From Crateriforma spongiae (lineage in GTDB: Bacteria > Planctomycetota > Planctomycetia > Pirellulales > Pirellulaceae): DNA of 64,000 nucleotides. How positions within the stretch are numbered: the stretch's first letter is position 1; each line of letters begins with the position of its first letter. The stretch is from contig NZ_JAAXMS010000005.1 in NCBI RefSeq assembly GCF_012290005.1, forward strand, positions 558,001-622,000. Reading direction: 5' to 3'. The notes beneath the pieces were generated by a model. The model had not been told where the DNA came from. It saw nothing but the letters and a program-made list of their open reading frames with translations, and did not search any database. Shown piece by piece: positions 54,977 through 64,000 of the stretch. Both the position numbers and the translations under genes were made by a program.

Positions 54977-55025
54977 AGAACGCTGGTGCAAAACTCTCAG
55001 CCGGCTTCGCAGATACGGACCGTCT

Positions 55026-55799
55026 TCACCGAGCCAATCGATTCGCCAGTTCATGTAGATTATCAACGATGACGTCTGGCTTGTTCGCATTCGGATACAG
55101 CGATGCGCCGGGGCGAGCGATGAAGGCGGTCTGTAGTCCCACGTGATCGGCGCCTGCGAGGTCCCAGGCATGAGCGGCGACCATCATGGCATCCGAAGGA
55201 GCCACGCCCATGTCATCCAGAACCATTCGGTAGGTGGCACCATCCGGCTTGAACTTGCGGACCGCCTCAACGCTGTATCGCTTTTCAAATAAGTCCGTCA
55301 GCCCGGCGTTTTGTAGCTGAGCTTCGGCCCCAGCGGTCGACGAATTGGTCAAGCTGACCAATCGATAGCCCTGTTTTTTCAACGCTCGCAGCCCTTCGAT
55401 CACATCTGGATGCGCCGGCAACGATCGGATCACCGGAACGATGGCTTCGCGGGCCTGTTCGGGCGACAGAGAGATCCCCTCACGATTGGCCACCATTTGC
55501 AGGGCCGCAACGCCGATGTCGCCAAAGCTGTGATACTGGTCGATCGAGTTTTCAACCAACGAGTAATGCAGCATCGTTGAAAACCACAGCGGCAATAAAT
55601 CTTCCCGCCCGTTAAGCACGGATCCCACCGACGTTTTGAGCGGTTTCAAGTCCAGCAACGTTTCATTGACGTCAAAGATCAGAACGGTGGGGCGCGACAT
55701 TGATTCTGCCTTCGGTGGGTCGGCAAAGATGGGTTTGGCAATCGGCAATAACAGCATCAGAGCCGAAGTGACAACGATCGACTGGCGTGGATTTAGCAT
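55026..55799 (-). CDS. Exported haloacid dehalogenase type II-like protein
   Basis: 257 residues from ATG 55799 (MLNPRQSIVVTSALMLLLPI, signal peptide). HAD type II (L-2-haloacid dehalogenase) fold: motif I FDVNETLLD with nucleophile Asp, a four-helix cap, motif II VSLTNSS, Lys in RKFKPDG and motif IV AAHAWDLAGA. Enzymes of this group hydrolyse C-halogen bonds but many act on other substrates. The signal peptide would place it outside the cytoplasm, which is unusual for the family. Last gene of a possible minus-strand run with the XylR-like regulator and a DUF6807 gene. Confidence 0.82.
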   Translation of the reverse strand: MLNPRQSIVVTSALMLLLPIAKPIFADPPKAESMSRPTVLIFDVNETLLDLKPLKTSVGSVLNGREDLLPLWFSTMLHYSLVENSIDQYHSFGDIGVAALQMVANREGISLSPEQAREAIVPVIRSLPAHPDVIEGLRALKKQGYRLVSLTNSSTAGAEAQLQNAGLTDLFEKRYSVEAVRKFKPDGATYRMVLDDMGVAPSDAMMVAAHAWDLAGADHVGLQTAFIARPGASLYPNANKPDVIVDNLHELANRLAR

Positions 55800-55972
55800 G
55801 TGGTCAAATGATGGGGATTGGGCGAATCCAAAGTGCGGCGGAACTTCGTCGACGGCCATGCTGAAAATTTCGTGCCAAAGATGTCCGCCACCGAATGGGG
55901 CGATCGTCGCCACCAACAGCCATCATCACGCGATCGCCAGTGGTATGGTTGGCGATGTCCAAAGCCGTCGGT

Positions 55973-56962
55973 TTACCGCCACTGAGCGCAGGCCGCACGT
56001 AGTTGCCCGTTGGTCCAATTTTCAAGGTGCGCGATCAATCGATACCGCAATGTCAGATGTTCACCCTTCTTCATCTTTAACGGACTGTCGTGCAGTAACG
56101 ACGCATTGATATAGCCCATCTGGCCGGAACGCACGATGTACCACGGCGTCGGGTGGCGGGGGTTGTCGGGATGGTCCAGGACCGCCAAGCCGACGGCGGT
56201 TCCGTCAATGGTGCCTTGGTAATCGACCGCTTTGCCGTGACCACGATGTCGGTTGTTGTCATCGAATTTCAAAGGTCCGGCAACTCCAATTGCGTTTCGG
56301 TTCGTTAAGTCCTTTGCAAACCGAACGGACAGACCGGCGTATCCGCCATAGTTCTTTTGCGGCGGTGTCCTATCCAACGTCACATCGATCGTTGCGCGAA
56401 AAGTCGATTGCCAATCGATGGTGAACGATCCATCGGCCGAAGGTGCGGATACCTGGATCTTTCGATCTTCGGTCAGCACCGTGACCGGGGCATCGCCTTG
56501 CTGATACCGCAATTGCATCCGAATGGTTGCCGACCCATCGTTGTGTGTCTCAACATCTGGGGATTCCCAAACGGTTCTTCCAGCGGGCAATCCGGATTCG
56601 CGATCCAATTCCCAATAGTTTACGCCATTGATGTATTTCCAACTGAACCACAATCCGTGGTGCCAAATGTGATCGGCGGGCTGATTCCAGGTCAGGGTTC
56701 TTCCGCCAACGGCGATCGGATGAAAGTAAGGTTTACTGGCGTCTGATCCCCAACAGAATTTCCATACCGTTTCGTCATCCGCGTGCAGCGATAACGTGGT
56801 TTCGGTTCTTTGCCACTGAAAGGCATCCTGCGAAACGTCTTGACCAAAAAGAATTGGCTGTTCGGTGATGGAAAGGCCCGCAGATAAGAAAAGTAGTATC
56901 AATGCGGTACCGACGCTATGCGAATACCGTGTGACGGACGACGGAGTGATTGGTGTAAACAT
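55973..56962 (-). CDS. Exported DUF6807 (PmoA-like) protein, first copy
   Basis: 329 residues from ATG 56962 (MFTPITPSSVTRYSHSVGTA), which avoids overlap with the regulator gene (stop at 56991). N-terminal signal peptide (ALILLFLSAGLSIT). The domain has YFHPIAVGGRTLTWNQPADH, IWHHGLWFSW and YQGTIDGTAVGLAVLDHPDN, the DUF6807 signature with conserved His residues. Planctomycete DUF6807 proteins are usually next to Gfo/Idh/MocA oxidoreductases and are thought to act on sugars. Located 28 bp after the regulator, it is probably co-transcribed with it. Confidence 0.82.
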   Translation of the reverse strand: MFTPITPSSVTRYSHSVGTALILLFLSAGLSITEQPILFGQDVSQDAFQWQRTETTLSLHADDETVWKFCWGSDASKPYFHPIAVGGRTLTWNQPADHIWHHGLWFSWKYINGVNYWELDRESGLPAGRTVWESPDVETHNDGSATIRMQLRYQQGDAPVTVLTEDRKIQVSAPSADGSFTIDWQSTFRATIDVTLDRTPPQKNYGGYAGLSVRFAKDLTNRNAIGVAGPLKFDDNNRHRGHGKAVDYQGTIDGTAVGLAVLDHPDNPRHPTPWYIVRSGQMGYINASLLHDSPLKMKKGEHLTLRYRLIAHLENWTNGQLRAACAQWR

Positions 56963-56990
56963 CAAGATCGTTTGGTGGTTACGGGGAAGA

Positions 56991-58199
56991 TCAGTCCGTG
57001 GCGACGTCACGGGTGATGTTGTGGAAGAATTGCAGCCGATACTGTCGCGGCGTTTTGCCAACGATTCGACGGAAGAAACGAACGAAATTTTCAGGCGAAG
57101 CAAAGCCGACCTTGTCCGAGACCGCATGCACAGGCAAAGCGGTGTCACGCAACAGTGTTTTCGCACGCTCAACGCGTGTTTGATTGATTTCGTGTGCCGG
57201 GGAATGTTTGAAATAGGCCCGGAAACGCCGTTCCAACGTGCTTCGTGACACGTACATTTCCTGGGCCAACTGTTCGACGGTCAAGCCATGCATCGCGTCA
57301 CGTGCGATGATCTGCATGGCCATGGCAAGTTCCGGATCATGGATGGCAATCGGATTGGTGGAACCACGCGAAACGACCCCGCCCGGTGGAATGAACCGCG
57401 GCTTTGGGTGTTTCTTCGATCCGGAGCGTTTGGGCGTCGGCCGGTTCATCTTTTGGTCCAGCAGCGCGGCGGCGTGATACCCGATCTGGGATGCATCCAA
57501 ATCGATACTGGACAGCGAAGGGGAAAGCAGACGGCAAACCAATTCGTCGTTCGATGTGCCCAAGATCCCCACGTCCACCGGAACGCGCAAATCGATCTGC
57601 CAGCACGATTCCAATAATCGGACGGCCTGTGAATCAGCGACCGCCCAAATGCCGACGGGCTTTGGCAACTGGTCCAGCCACTGCAGGGTGGGCTTTTCAT
57701 AGGCGGGCTTCCATGGCGGGTAGGGCTGGCGGTCACCCTTGAAAGCGCCCGGATAGACATGACCGCTTAGTCCACGTTGTCGGACGATCGTTTCGAACGC
57801 TTTCAAGCGTGCGTCGGACCACCATGAATTGGAATGGCTGTAAAAGGCGACGTGTGGATAGCCCTGCTTGATCAGATGGTCGATCGCATGCTCCGCCGTG
57901 ATCATTTCATCGGTGCGGACTTCGCTGATCAAGGTTTGTCCGTCGCCCAGTAACTCGACCACGGGGCATTTCAGACGGTCGAACTCTTTTGCCAGTGATC
58001 GAACGGCACTACGCGTGATGATCCCGTCGCCTTTCCAATTGCGCAGCCATGGCGACAGGCCTTCCAGGATGCCACGATCTTGGAAGTGGAAGATCCAATC
58101 GGCCTGTTCTTTGGCGAATCGCGAAATGCCTTCGATCACGCCGCGACCGAAGACTCGCGAAGTTTCGACGAGCAATAGAACGTGTTTCTGCTGTGCCAT
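56991..58199 (-). CDS. XylR-type AraC-family sugar regulator
   Basis: 402 residues. N-terminal ~275 residues form a periplasmic-binding-protein-like (LacI-type) ligand domain: VLLLVETSRVFGRGVIEGIS, GYPHVAFYSHSNSWWSDARL, VGILGTSNDELVCRLLSPSL. The C-terminal ~100 residues are an AraC DNA-binding domain (MHGLTVEQLAQEMYVSRSTL and VHAVSDKVGFASPENFVRFF, RRIVGKTPRQYR). This is the XylR/RhaR-like domain order of planctomycete and enteric sugar regulators. It is divergent from the isomerase gene at 58422, so it probably controls both strands. Confidence 0.92.
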   Translation of the reverse strand: MAQQKHVLLLVETSRVFGRGVIEGISRFAKEQADWIFHFQDRGILEGLSPWLRNWKGDGIITRSAVRSLAKEFDRLKCPVVELLGDGQTLISEVRTDEMITAEHAIDHLIKQGYPHVAFYSHSNSWWSDARLKAFETIVRQRGLSGHVYPGAFKGDRQPYPPWKPAYEKPTLQWLDQLPKPVGIWAVADSQAVRLLESCWQIDLRVPVDVGILGTSNDELVCRLLSPSLSSIDLDASQIGYHAAALLDQKMNRPTPKRSGSKKHPKPRFIPPGGVVSRGSTNPIAIHDPELAMAMQIIARDAMHGLTVEQLAQEMYVSRSTLERRFRAYFKHSPAHEINQTRVERAKTLLRDTALPVHAVSDKVGFASPENFVRFFRRIVGKTPRQYRLQFFHNITRDVATD

Positions 58200-58421
58200 G
58201 TTCGAAGCGTATTCGATGAAAATGTCCGCCGGGGCCCTGTGATAAAAAACTACCAGAAATATGGCAAGTTCCGTCAGTGCATCGGGCCAGCAGCACGGAT
58301 ATGATCGGACGCGTCGACAGTTTGATCGCTGTCACCACGTCGGCCCGGCGTCGTTGCCGGCGTGTCCATCGCCCCAAAAAACACATGCCTTCCAAAGGCG
58401 ACATCAAAGGGACAAAGGTTT

Positions 58422-59270
58422 ATGGGAAAGGTAGGAATCGGCCTCAATTTGGAAGCCGTCCGGACATCGCACAAGTCCTTCGAATGGGGCGTGGAGTTTG
58501 CTGCGGATCTGGGGTACGAGTACATCGAACCGATGGTCCATTGGGGCCGTGAACTGCTAAGCGAAGCGCGTTACTTCCACAGTGTTTCGATGTTGGACGA
58601 TCCGTTTCGCGTTCGCGATATGGTCGAAAAGCATGGGCTGAAACTGTCGGCCCTGTCATCGCACAGCCAGGCATCGAAGCCCGAGATCGCGGTCGAGTAT
58701 CTCAAGCAGGCGGCAAGGTTTGCCAAGGAAGCCGGCGCACCGATCATCAACACGCACGAAGGGCACAAACAACCATGGACCACCATGGAAGAAGACTTTG
58801 TGCTGATCCGATATTCGTTGATGGAAGCGTTGAAGGTCTGTGAACGCCGTGATATTAAGATCGGCTTTGAAATGCATCAGACGTATTCGCTGAAGCCGGA
58901 CTTGTACGATCGCTGTTTGAACTTGGTCGATTCACCCAACTTGGGTGCCAACTTTGACACCGGAAACGCCTACTTGGGCGGTGAAGATCCTCATGAGTGG
59001 ATCGAGCGAATCAAGGATCGCGTGATCCACGTGCATGCCAAGGACATTAGTGTCGAACAGTCCGATGCGGAGCGAGGCAAGGTCATGGGAACGGCCGTCG
59101 GATGCGCTTGTGGCGAAGGCGTCATCGACTGGAAACGGATCGTGAAGACTTGCCAATCGGTACCGCAGGACATTGTGTTGAGCGTTGAATGCGGGACGCT
59201 GGATCAGGCGGAACGCAGCATCGAGCACTTGCGTTCGGTCATCAGCGAAACGGAGCCTGTCACCGTGTGA
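58422..59270 (+). CDS. Sugar phosphate isomerase/epimerase-like TIM barrel protein
   Basis: 282 residues from ATG 58422 (MGKVGIGLNLEAVRTSHKSF), preceded by AAAGG. A xylose-isomerase-like TIM barrel (AP endonuclease 2 family): GYEYIEPMVHWG, INTHEGHKQPW, IGFEMHQTYSLKPDLYDRC with Glu ligand, LGANFDTGNAYL with Asp, VIHVHAKDIS with His, and SVECGTL with the last Glu, giving the usual metal-binding set. Such enzymes isomerise or epimerise sugars and cyclitols; the substrate is open. First gene of the divergent set controlled by the XylR-like protein. Confidence 0.88.
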   Translation: MGKVGIGLNLEAVRTSHKSFEWGVEFAADLGYEYIEPMVHWGRELLSEARYFHSVSMLDDPFRVRDMVEKHGLKLSALSSHSQASKPEIAVEYLKQAARFAKEAGAPIINTHEGHKQPWTTMEEDFVLIRYSLMEALKVCERRDIKIGFEMHQTYSLKPDLYDRCLNLVDSPNLGANFDTGNAYLGGEDPHEWIERIKDRVIHVHAKDISVEQSDAERGKVMGTAVGCACGEGVIDWKRIVKTCQSVPQDIVLSVECGTLDQAERSIEHLRSVISETEPVTV

Positions 59271-59387
59271 ATCAGTGGCCAAGGTTCAGTTGCGTCACGG
59301 CGATGTCGGTAACGCAGCGATTCGGCGGCCGATCACTAACCTTCCCACCCCATCCCATCCCACCATCGGTCACCCACGGAGTTCGTG

Positions 59388-60698
59388 ATGTCCAAAGCCA
59401 AACAATCCCGCCGCGGTTTCATGAAGAAGGCTGCGGCGGCGTCGACGGTGTTTGCCGTCCCCACCATCATTCCGCGTTCGGCGTTGGCCCAGGGAGATCG
59501 CCCCGGTGCGAACGATCGCATTGCGATTGCGGGTGTCGGTGTTGGGCGTCAGGGTTCGGCTATCTTTAGCGCCGCGGCGAAAGACCCTCGAACGGACGTG
59601 GTTTGCGTGTGCGATGTGAATCGACCGCGTGCGGAATCGATCGCCAAGCAACACAATGCATCGGAGGTGTCCCAGGACTATCGCGAAGTTCTGGATCGTT
59701 CGGATGTGGACGCAATCTTGACGGCGACCCCGGAACACTGGCGAGCCAACGTTTGCATCAACGCGGCCTTGGCCGGAAAACATATTTATGCCGAAAAGCC
59801 GCTGACGCTGACGATTCCCGAAGGCCGTTTGATGGTGAAAGCGGCCCGGCGAACGGGCATCACGTTTCAAGTCGGATCGCATCAAAGGTCGCAACGAGAA
59901 AACTTCATCGGTTGTGAATTCATCCGCAACGGTGGCATCGGAAAAGTCAAAGAGGTTCACGCGGCGAATTACGAAAGTCCCTGGTTGTGCGATCTGCCCG
60001 CCCAACCGGTTCCGTCGGGGCTGGACTGGAACATGTGGTGTGGACCCACCGAGATGGTGCCGTACCACAAAGAACTGTATGTTCCGCGCGGAAATCCAGG
60101 CTGGCTTTCTTTTCGTCCCTACAGCGGTGGCGAAATGACGGGCTGGGGAACTCACGGTTTCGATCAAATCCAATCGGCGTTGGGGCTGGACCACACCGGG
60201 CCAACGGAAATCTTAGTCGATGGTCCGGCCTTGGAATTGCCGACCTATTCCGAGCCGGAATCCAATGTTCGTGGCAACGAACTTTGTTCAACGCCAAAAT
60301 TGGCTTATCGATTCGCCAATGGAATCACGGTCCACTTGGACAAGGGCAATCGCGGAGGCGGGATCTTTGTCGGCGAGAAGGCGAAGATGGAAGTCTTCCG
60401 TGGACGCCTGGCTTCCAACCCGTCGGAAATGGCCGAAGAATTGCTGAAGAACGATCCGCGCCAGAGTCGTTCGCATGTCGGCAACTGGTTGGATTGTTGT
60501 GTCTCTGGCAAACAGCCGGTGGCGGACGTCGAAATCGGACACCGAAGCGCCACCATTTGCCACTTGTTGAACATTGGGCGCTTGTTGGGACGCAATTTGA
60601 AATGGGATCCGGATGCGGAACAGTTCGTCGGTGACGACGAAGCCAACGGAATGTTGACCCGGCCCATGCGAAAAGGCTTTGAGTGGCCGACGGTCTGA
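59388..60698 (+). CDS. Twin-arginine exported Gfo/Idh/MocA oxidoreductase
   Basis: 436 residues from ATG 59388 (CGGAG 7 bp upstream; a GTG at 59385 is in frame). Signal SRRGFMKKAAAASTVFAVP has a twin-arginine motif, so the enzyme is folded with its cofactor before export. Rossmann domain AIAGVGVGRQGSAIF, then VCDVNRPRAESI, the EKPLTLTIPEG signature of the family (Lys ~130), and GTHGFDQIQSALGL. It probably oxidises or reduces a sugar with NAD(P). Followed by the DUF6807 gene, its frequent partner. Confidence 0.92.
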   Translation: MSKAKQSRRGFMKKAAAASTVFAVPTIIPRSALAQGDRPGANDRIAIAGVGVGRQGSAIFSAAAKDPRTDVVCVCDVNRPRAESIAKQHNASEVSQDYREVLDRSDVDAILTATPEHWRANVCINAALAGKHIYAEKPLTLTIPEGRLMVKAARRTGITFQVGSHQRSQRENFIGCEFIRNGGIGKVKEVHAANYESPWLCDLPAQPVPSGLDWNMWCGPTEMVPYHKELYVPRGNPGWLSFRPYSGGEMTGWGTHGFDQIQSALGLDHTGPTEILVDGPALELPTYSEPESNVRGNELCSTPKLAYRFANGITVHLDKGNRGGGIFVGEKAKMEVFRGRLASNPSEMAEELLKNDPRQSRSHVGNWLDCCVSGKQPVADVEIGHRSATICHLLNIGRLLGRNLKWDPDAEQFVGDDEANGMLTRPMRKGFEWPTV

Positions 60699-60843
60699 CA
60701 CGATCATCGCATTTGCGTGTGACGCGTGATTGTCGATCGGGCAATCTTCACGACGGTGTCTTCTATTCCCACAACTCCCACAGACGCGATCGGTGGGATG
60801 GGTTGGAATCCGGCGGTTCCTGTTCATTCTTGATCGCGGCGAA

Positions 60844-61878
60844 ATGGAAACGATGATGCGGCGTATCTGTGAACGCTGGTTGATGGTGATGATGGCCGCG
60901 ACATGCCTGTCGGGCACCCTAAGTGTCGGCAAAGCCCTTTCCGAAGATCCGGCGACCACCGCAAAGGCACGTGTCGCGGTATCGATCGATGACCAAGCGG
61001 GACGTCTGACCATTCGTGTCGATGGTGAACCCAAGATCGTCTATTGCTATGACGATTCGGTGGATCTGCCACACTTTGATCCCTTCTGCAGTGCTAGCGG
61101 TCGCCCGATGACGGTGAAGATGACGGATCCGTATCCGCATCACCGATCGTTCTGGGTTGGCGAAAAGCATGTGCAGTTGTCCGGCCAATCCGAGCACGCC
61201 GACGTCTACAACGCGCTGTACTCCGGCGTGAAAGCATCACCTGACGCAAAGCGTGCTGTCGCTCCGTTTCGGGATCGCGTCACACACGTGTCGTTCGGTG
61301 ATTTGGAAATCGATGGGAACAACGCGACGTTCAGCGAGAAGCTGACGTGGTATCACGGTTCAACGCCGGTTCTGGACGAACATCGTCAGTATCGTGTACG
61401 TGCGCTGGGTAATGGCGAATACTTCTTGGATTTCGCGTTTCAACTGACGGCGGCTTACGGCGATGTCACCGTCAAGCGGGACACGTCGCATTATGCGATT
61501 CCCTACATTCGCATGAATGACTCATTCAACGTGGAATCGGGCGGTGGTCGTATCGTCAACAGCGAAGGCGGCATCAACCAAGAGGGCACTGATAAACAAA
61601 TCGCAAATTGGGTCGATTACCACGCACCAGTGGACGGTGGTGATCGCGAAGGTTTGGCTTGTTTTTTGCATCCATCCACCGGCCCGCCGCACCGTTGGCT
61701 GACGCGTGACTATGGGACTTGGGGGCCACGTGCGCCCAAAGCCTTTCATGCGACAACGTTCACGATTGCCAAGGGAGAATCCTACGATCAGCGTGTCGGC
61801 CTTTTGGTCCATCACGGTGATTCGCAAAGTGGCCGAGTCGACCAACGATACCAAGATTATTGCGATGGTCGGTTGTAA
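60844..61878 (+). CDS. Exported DUF6807 (PmoA-like) protein, second copy
   Basis: 344 residues if the ATG at 60844 is used; ATGs at 60853 and 60856 are alternatives. Signal peptide (RWLMVMMAATCLSGTLSV). DUF6807: PHFDPFCSASGRPMTVKMTD, DPYPHHRSFWVGEKHVQL, LTWYHGSTPVLDEHRQYRV, REGLACFLHPSTGPPHRWLT and YGTWGPRAPKAFH. It is diverged from the copy at 55973 and more similar to the 'HHRSFW' subtype. Downstream partner of the Gfo/Idh/MocA gene, as usual in the phylum. Confidence 0.82.
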   Translation: METMMRRICERWLMVMMAATCLSGTLSVGKALSEDPATTAKARVAVSIDDQAGRLTIRVDGEPKIVYCYDDSVDLPHFDPFCSASGRPMTVKMTDPYPHHRSFWVGEKHVQLSGQSEHADVYNALYSGVKASPDAKRAVAPFRDRVTHVSFGDLEIDGNNATFSEKLTWYHGSTPVLDEHRQYRVRALGNGEYFLDFAFQLTAAYGDVTVKRDTSHYAIPYIRMNDSFNVESGGGRIVNSEGGINQEGTDKQIANWVDYHAPVDGGDREGLACFLHPSTGPPHRWLTRDYGTWGPRAPKAFHATTFTIAKGESYDQRVGLLVHHGDSQSGRVDQRYQDYCDGRL

Positions 61879-62089
61879 TCACCCAACTTGAATGACGGTG
61901 GATGGTCACGGGGTTAAGGGCACAGGGTGGTGGTGTAGCACTTCAGGGGAAATGAGACATCTGACAAGTTTGAATCCACAGACTTGCAGAATCCTGGACT
62001 CATCGAATGAGAAACTATCCGAGATGCCTGATGGCGGAAACGCCGTAAAAGCGGACAATCTGGATTTCGCCGCAACGGAGTGGATCGCG

Positions 62090-62705
62090 ATGAATACCGA
62101 ACGACGGGCTTATAAATCTGACATTTCCGACGAACAATGGCAATTCATTGGCCCCGAGCCTGTGCGATTGACACCGCCAAGTCATCTCGGCCAACCTCGT
62201 CAAGTTGATCTGCGAGAGGGTGTATAACACGATTCAGTACCAAGCCCGCACCGGATGTCAGTGGGACATGCTGCCGCATGACCTGTTGCCCAAGAGCACG
62301 GTCTACGATTACTTCAAACGGTGGTGAGACGAAGGCAGGTTGGATCGTTTGAACGCCCATGTCGTGAAGTTGGTCCGCCGAGCCGATTCGACTGAGCGAG
62401 ATGAGTTCGCCAGTGCCGGTAGCCTCAATTCCAAAACGGTTCCCAGCACGCAGGCACGTGAAGGCCGCGGATACGACGGCGGCAAGAAAATCACGGGGCG
62501 AAAGCGGAACATCGTGGTCGATACGCTTGGCCTGCTGATGGCTGTCAGCGTCACGCTTGCGAGCGTCGATGATGCCATGGCGGCGAGGTCGGTCATCCCG
62601 CAACTTGACCGTTCGGCGCAGCCGCGTTTGCAGACGATTTGGGCAGACAATAAGTATCATAATCATTCGCTCAACGCGCACATCGATTCGCATCCGCTAC
62701 CCTAA
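62090..62705 (+). pseudogene. Broken IS5-type transposase remnant
   Basis: The N-terminal part starting at 62090 (MNTERRAYKSDISDEQWQFI) is followed by a frameshift near 62200, after which another frame reads YNTIQYQARTGCQWDMLPHD and YDYFKRW, then an in-frame stop at 62325-62327, then YDGGKKITGRKRNIVVDTLG, LLMAVSVTLASVDDAMAA, ending at 62705. These are typical of IS5-family (IS4_5/IS1031-like) transposases. The C-terminal catalytic part with the last Glu is missing. At least two disabling lesions and a truncation are visible. Confidence 0.85.
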
Positions 62706-62956
62706 AATTTCGCTGCACCAGAGCACTAAAGCGACTGTGCTGAAGAGGAGCCGCCAGCCTGGCACATTGTTTTTGCCTTGGCTGACAATGTTGGTGGTTT
62801 CAACGAATCCGGACACATCGCGGATCAGGCTGCGAGCTGCGGCCGAACCGTCTTGGGGGAATCATGGGATTGATAGGTATTAGTATTGTCCGGACCGGTT
62901 GCTTTGGATCACGGCCGATCAGGAAACGCTATCCCCACTCTTCAATTTTCGAAACG
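62706..62956. other. Gap between the transposase remnant and the DUF4838 gene
   Basis: 251 bases; no gene supported. It may contain the decayed 3' part of the insertion sequence. No terminal inverted repeat could be identified. Confidence 0.4.
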
Positions 62957-64000
62957 ATGAGCTACACCACCAAGGCCGCCGTACTTCTTGGAATTGCATG
63001 GACTTTTGCCGGGCAGGCGTGGGCAGAGATCGTGCTTGTCCGGGATCATGCCAGCGATTACGAGATTGTGCAGGGGCCGAACCCCGGCCCGGTCGTTCGG
63101 TTAGCCGCCAGTGAGTTGCAAGAGTTTATTCGGAAGTCCACGGGGGTCGCTTTGCCGATCGTGAAGGCAGCTAGCCCGGAGAAAGGGCGCGTCTTTGTCG
63201 GCGCGAACCCGGCTTCGAAGGCGTTGGGGATCACGCCTGACGATCTCCAGCCCGAAGGCTTTCATCTAAGAACCGTTGGGCGGGACATCCACATCGTCGG
63301 CGCGGATACTCACGGGACCCCTCAGATCATCAGCAGCAACTACCCGGTTCAATGTGGCACGATAAACGGGGTCTATGAGTTGCTAGAAAGGCATGTCGGC
63401 GTGTTGTTCGCGTGGCACAGCGAGTTGGGCACCGTGGTCCCGCACCGGGACGAGATTGTCCTTCCGGATCTGGATATCACGGACGCGCCGGATTGGCACT
63501 ACCGAAAGCTAGCCTACGGCCCCGAAGGCCATGAGTACAAACTGTTCGGACGACACTTGCGTCTGGGCTCCATTCGTGACACGAGATACGGACATGCGTG
63601 GTTCAGAATTTTGCCCGTCGAAAAATACGCAGCGGAGCATCCGGAGTATTTTGCTCTAGTGGACGGTAAGCGGCAGACAAGCCACTACCTGGGGCACAAC
63701 GGCGGGCAGGTCTGCACGAGTAACGAGCAGGTCATTGAGATCTTTGCCAACGCGGCGATTGAATATTTCAATAAGAATCCGACCAAGACGATGTTTTCTA
63801 TCTCGCCCAATGACGGGGGCGGGTTTTGTGAGTGTGAGGCGTGCCGGGCGCTTGATGGTGGAGAGATGCTGGCCGACGATCCGGAGAAGCCTGTGTTGAC
63901 GGATCGCTTGCTGGTGTTTTTCAATGCGATCGCGGAGCGTGTTGCGAGGGTGCACCCTGATAAGTTGCTGGCAACGCATGTGTACAGTTACTACAAGCAT
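62957..64000 (+). CDS. DUF4838 protein (putative exported glycoside hydrolase), truncated at the window end
   Basis: ATG at 62957; open through the window edge (348 residues visible). Signal peptide MSYTTKAAVLLGIAWTFAGQ followed by AWA. Then RLAASELQEFIRKSTG and LPIVKA, an alpha-glucuronidase-like N-terminal domain, INGVYELLERHVGVLFAWHS, and the DUF4838 segment with SISPNDGGGFCECEACRALD (Cys-rich motif), typical of the family (PF16126). These proteins are related to GH20/GH67-type barrels and probably act on polysaccharides. It follows a dead transposase; codon choice seems slightly less biased than in neighbouring genes, judged by eye only. Confidence 0.8.
   Translation, partial: MSYTTKAAVLLGIAWTFAGQAWAEIVLVRDHASDYEIVQGPNPGPVVRLAASELQEFIRKSTGVALPIVKAASPEKGRVFVGANPASKALGITPDDLQPEGFHLRTVGRDIHIVGADTHGTPQIISSNYPVQCGTINGVYELLERHVGVLFAWHSELGTVVPHRDEIVLPDLDITDAPDWHYRKLAYGPEGHEYKLFGRHLRLGSIRDTRYGHAWFRILPVEKYAAEHPEYFALVDGKRQTSHYLGHNGGQVCTSNEQVIEIFANAAIEYFNKNPTKTMFSISPNDGGGFCECEACRALDGGEMLADDPEKPVLTDRLLVFFNAIAERVARVHPDKLLATHVYSYYKH

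Overview
The window reads as a chromosomal segment of a marine Planctomycetota bacterium, most likely in the Pirellulaceae (Rhodopirellula/Rubripirellula relatives). The reasons are moderately high GC, two PSCyt1-DUF1549-DUF1553 / DUF1501 gene pairs, secreted giants that open with an LEPRLML- or PLEMRRLM-type motif, a PEP-CTERM protein, DUF1080 and DUF6807 proteins, and many twin-arginine or Sec-exported enzymes. No prophage, CRISPR array, rRNA or tRNA gene was seen.

Layout: 1-6559 holds the tail of a truncated gene, a PAS-AraC regulator, the first cytochrome/DUF1501 pair and an NTF2-like protein. 6892-16437 holds a PEP-CTERM trypsin-like protease, Smc, a fatty acid desaturase, a small membrane protein and a secreted Calx-beta/dockerin metallopeptidase. 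16438-18625 is rich in GTAG-headed hairpin (REP-like) repeats around an alpha-helical-repeat protein of unknown function. 18626-27073 has two divergent phosphohexose mutases, the second followed at 2 bp by an ABC importer of the Mn(II) type whose two permeases both carry a C-terminal DtxR/MntR-like metal-sensing domain. 27293-28730 has a DUF1080 protein with a strong terminator and a HemP-like protein.

28868-33746 is the most distinctive locus. It encodes an ArsR-family regulator, an ArsP-like permease, a small thioredoxin-fold (ArsE-like) protein, two ArsF-like thiol proteins, an ArsG/CcdA-like membrane protein and a twin-arginine exported split-Soret-type c-haem protein. Two related 18-bp operator-like sites precede arsR and the permease. 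The set resembles the arsEFG system for nitroaromatic arsenicals, with a second ArsF and a cytochrome added, and it has no ArsC or Acr3 in the window.

34026-44546 holds a zinc-ribbon membrane protein, a large exported beta-propeller enzyme resembling lambda-carrageenase, a 68-bp tandem repeat, valS with a zinc-ribbon insertion, cimA with a terminator-like hairpin in its leader, and an exported methyltransferase. 44834-54976 holds a DUF4347 surface protein, the second cytochrome/DUF1501 pair, a 36-bp hairpin repeat array and a PhoD-SDR pair. 55026-61878 is a sugar-utilisation locus: a XylR-type regulator with DUF6807 and HAD genes on one strand, and a sugar isomerase/epimerase, an exported Gfo/Idh/MocA oxidoreductase and a second DUF6807 protein on the other. 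It ends with a broken IS5-type transposase and the start of a DUF4838 protein that runs off the window.

All identifications come from reading motifs and remembered family signatures. No database search was run.
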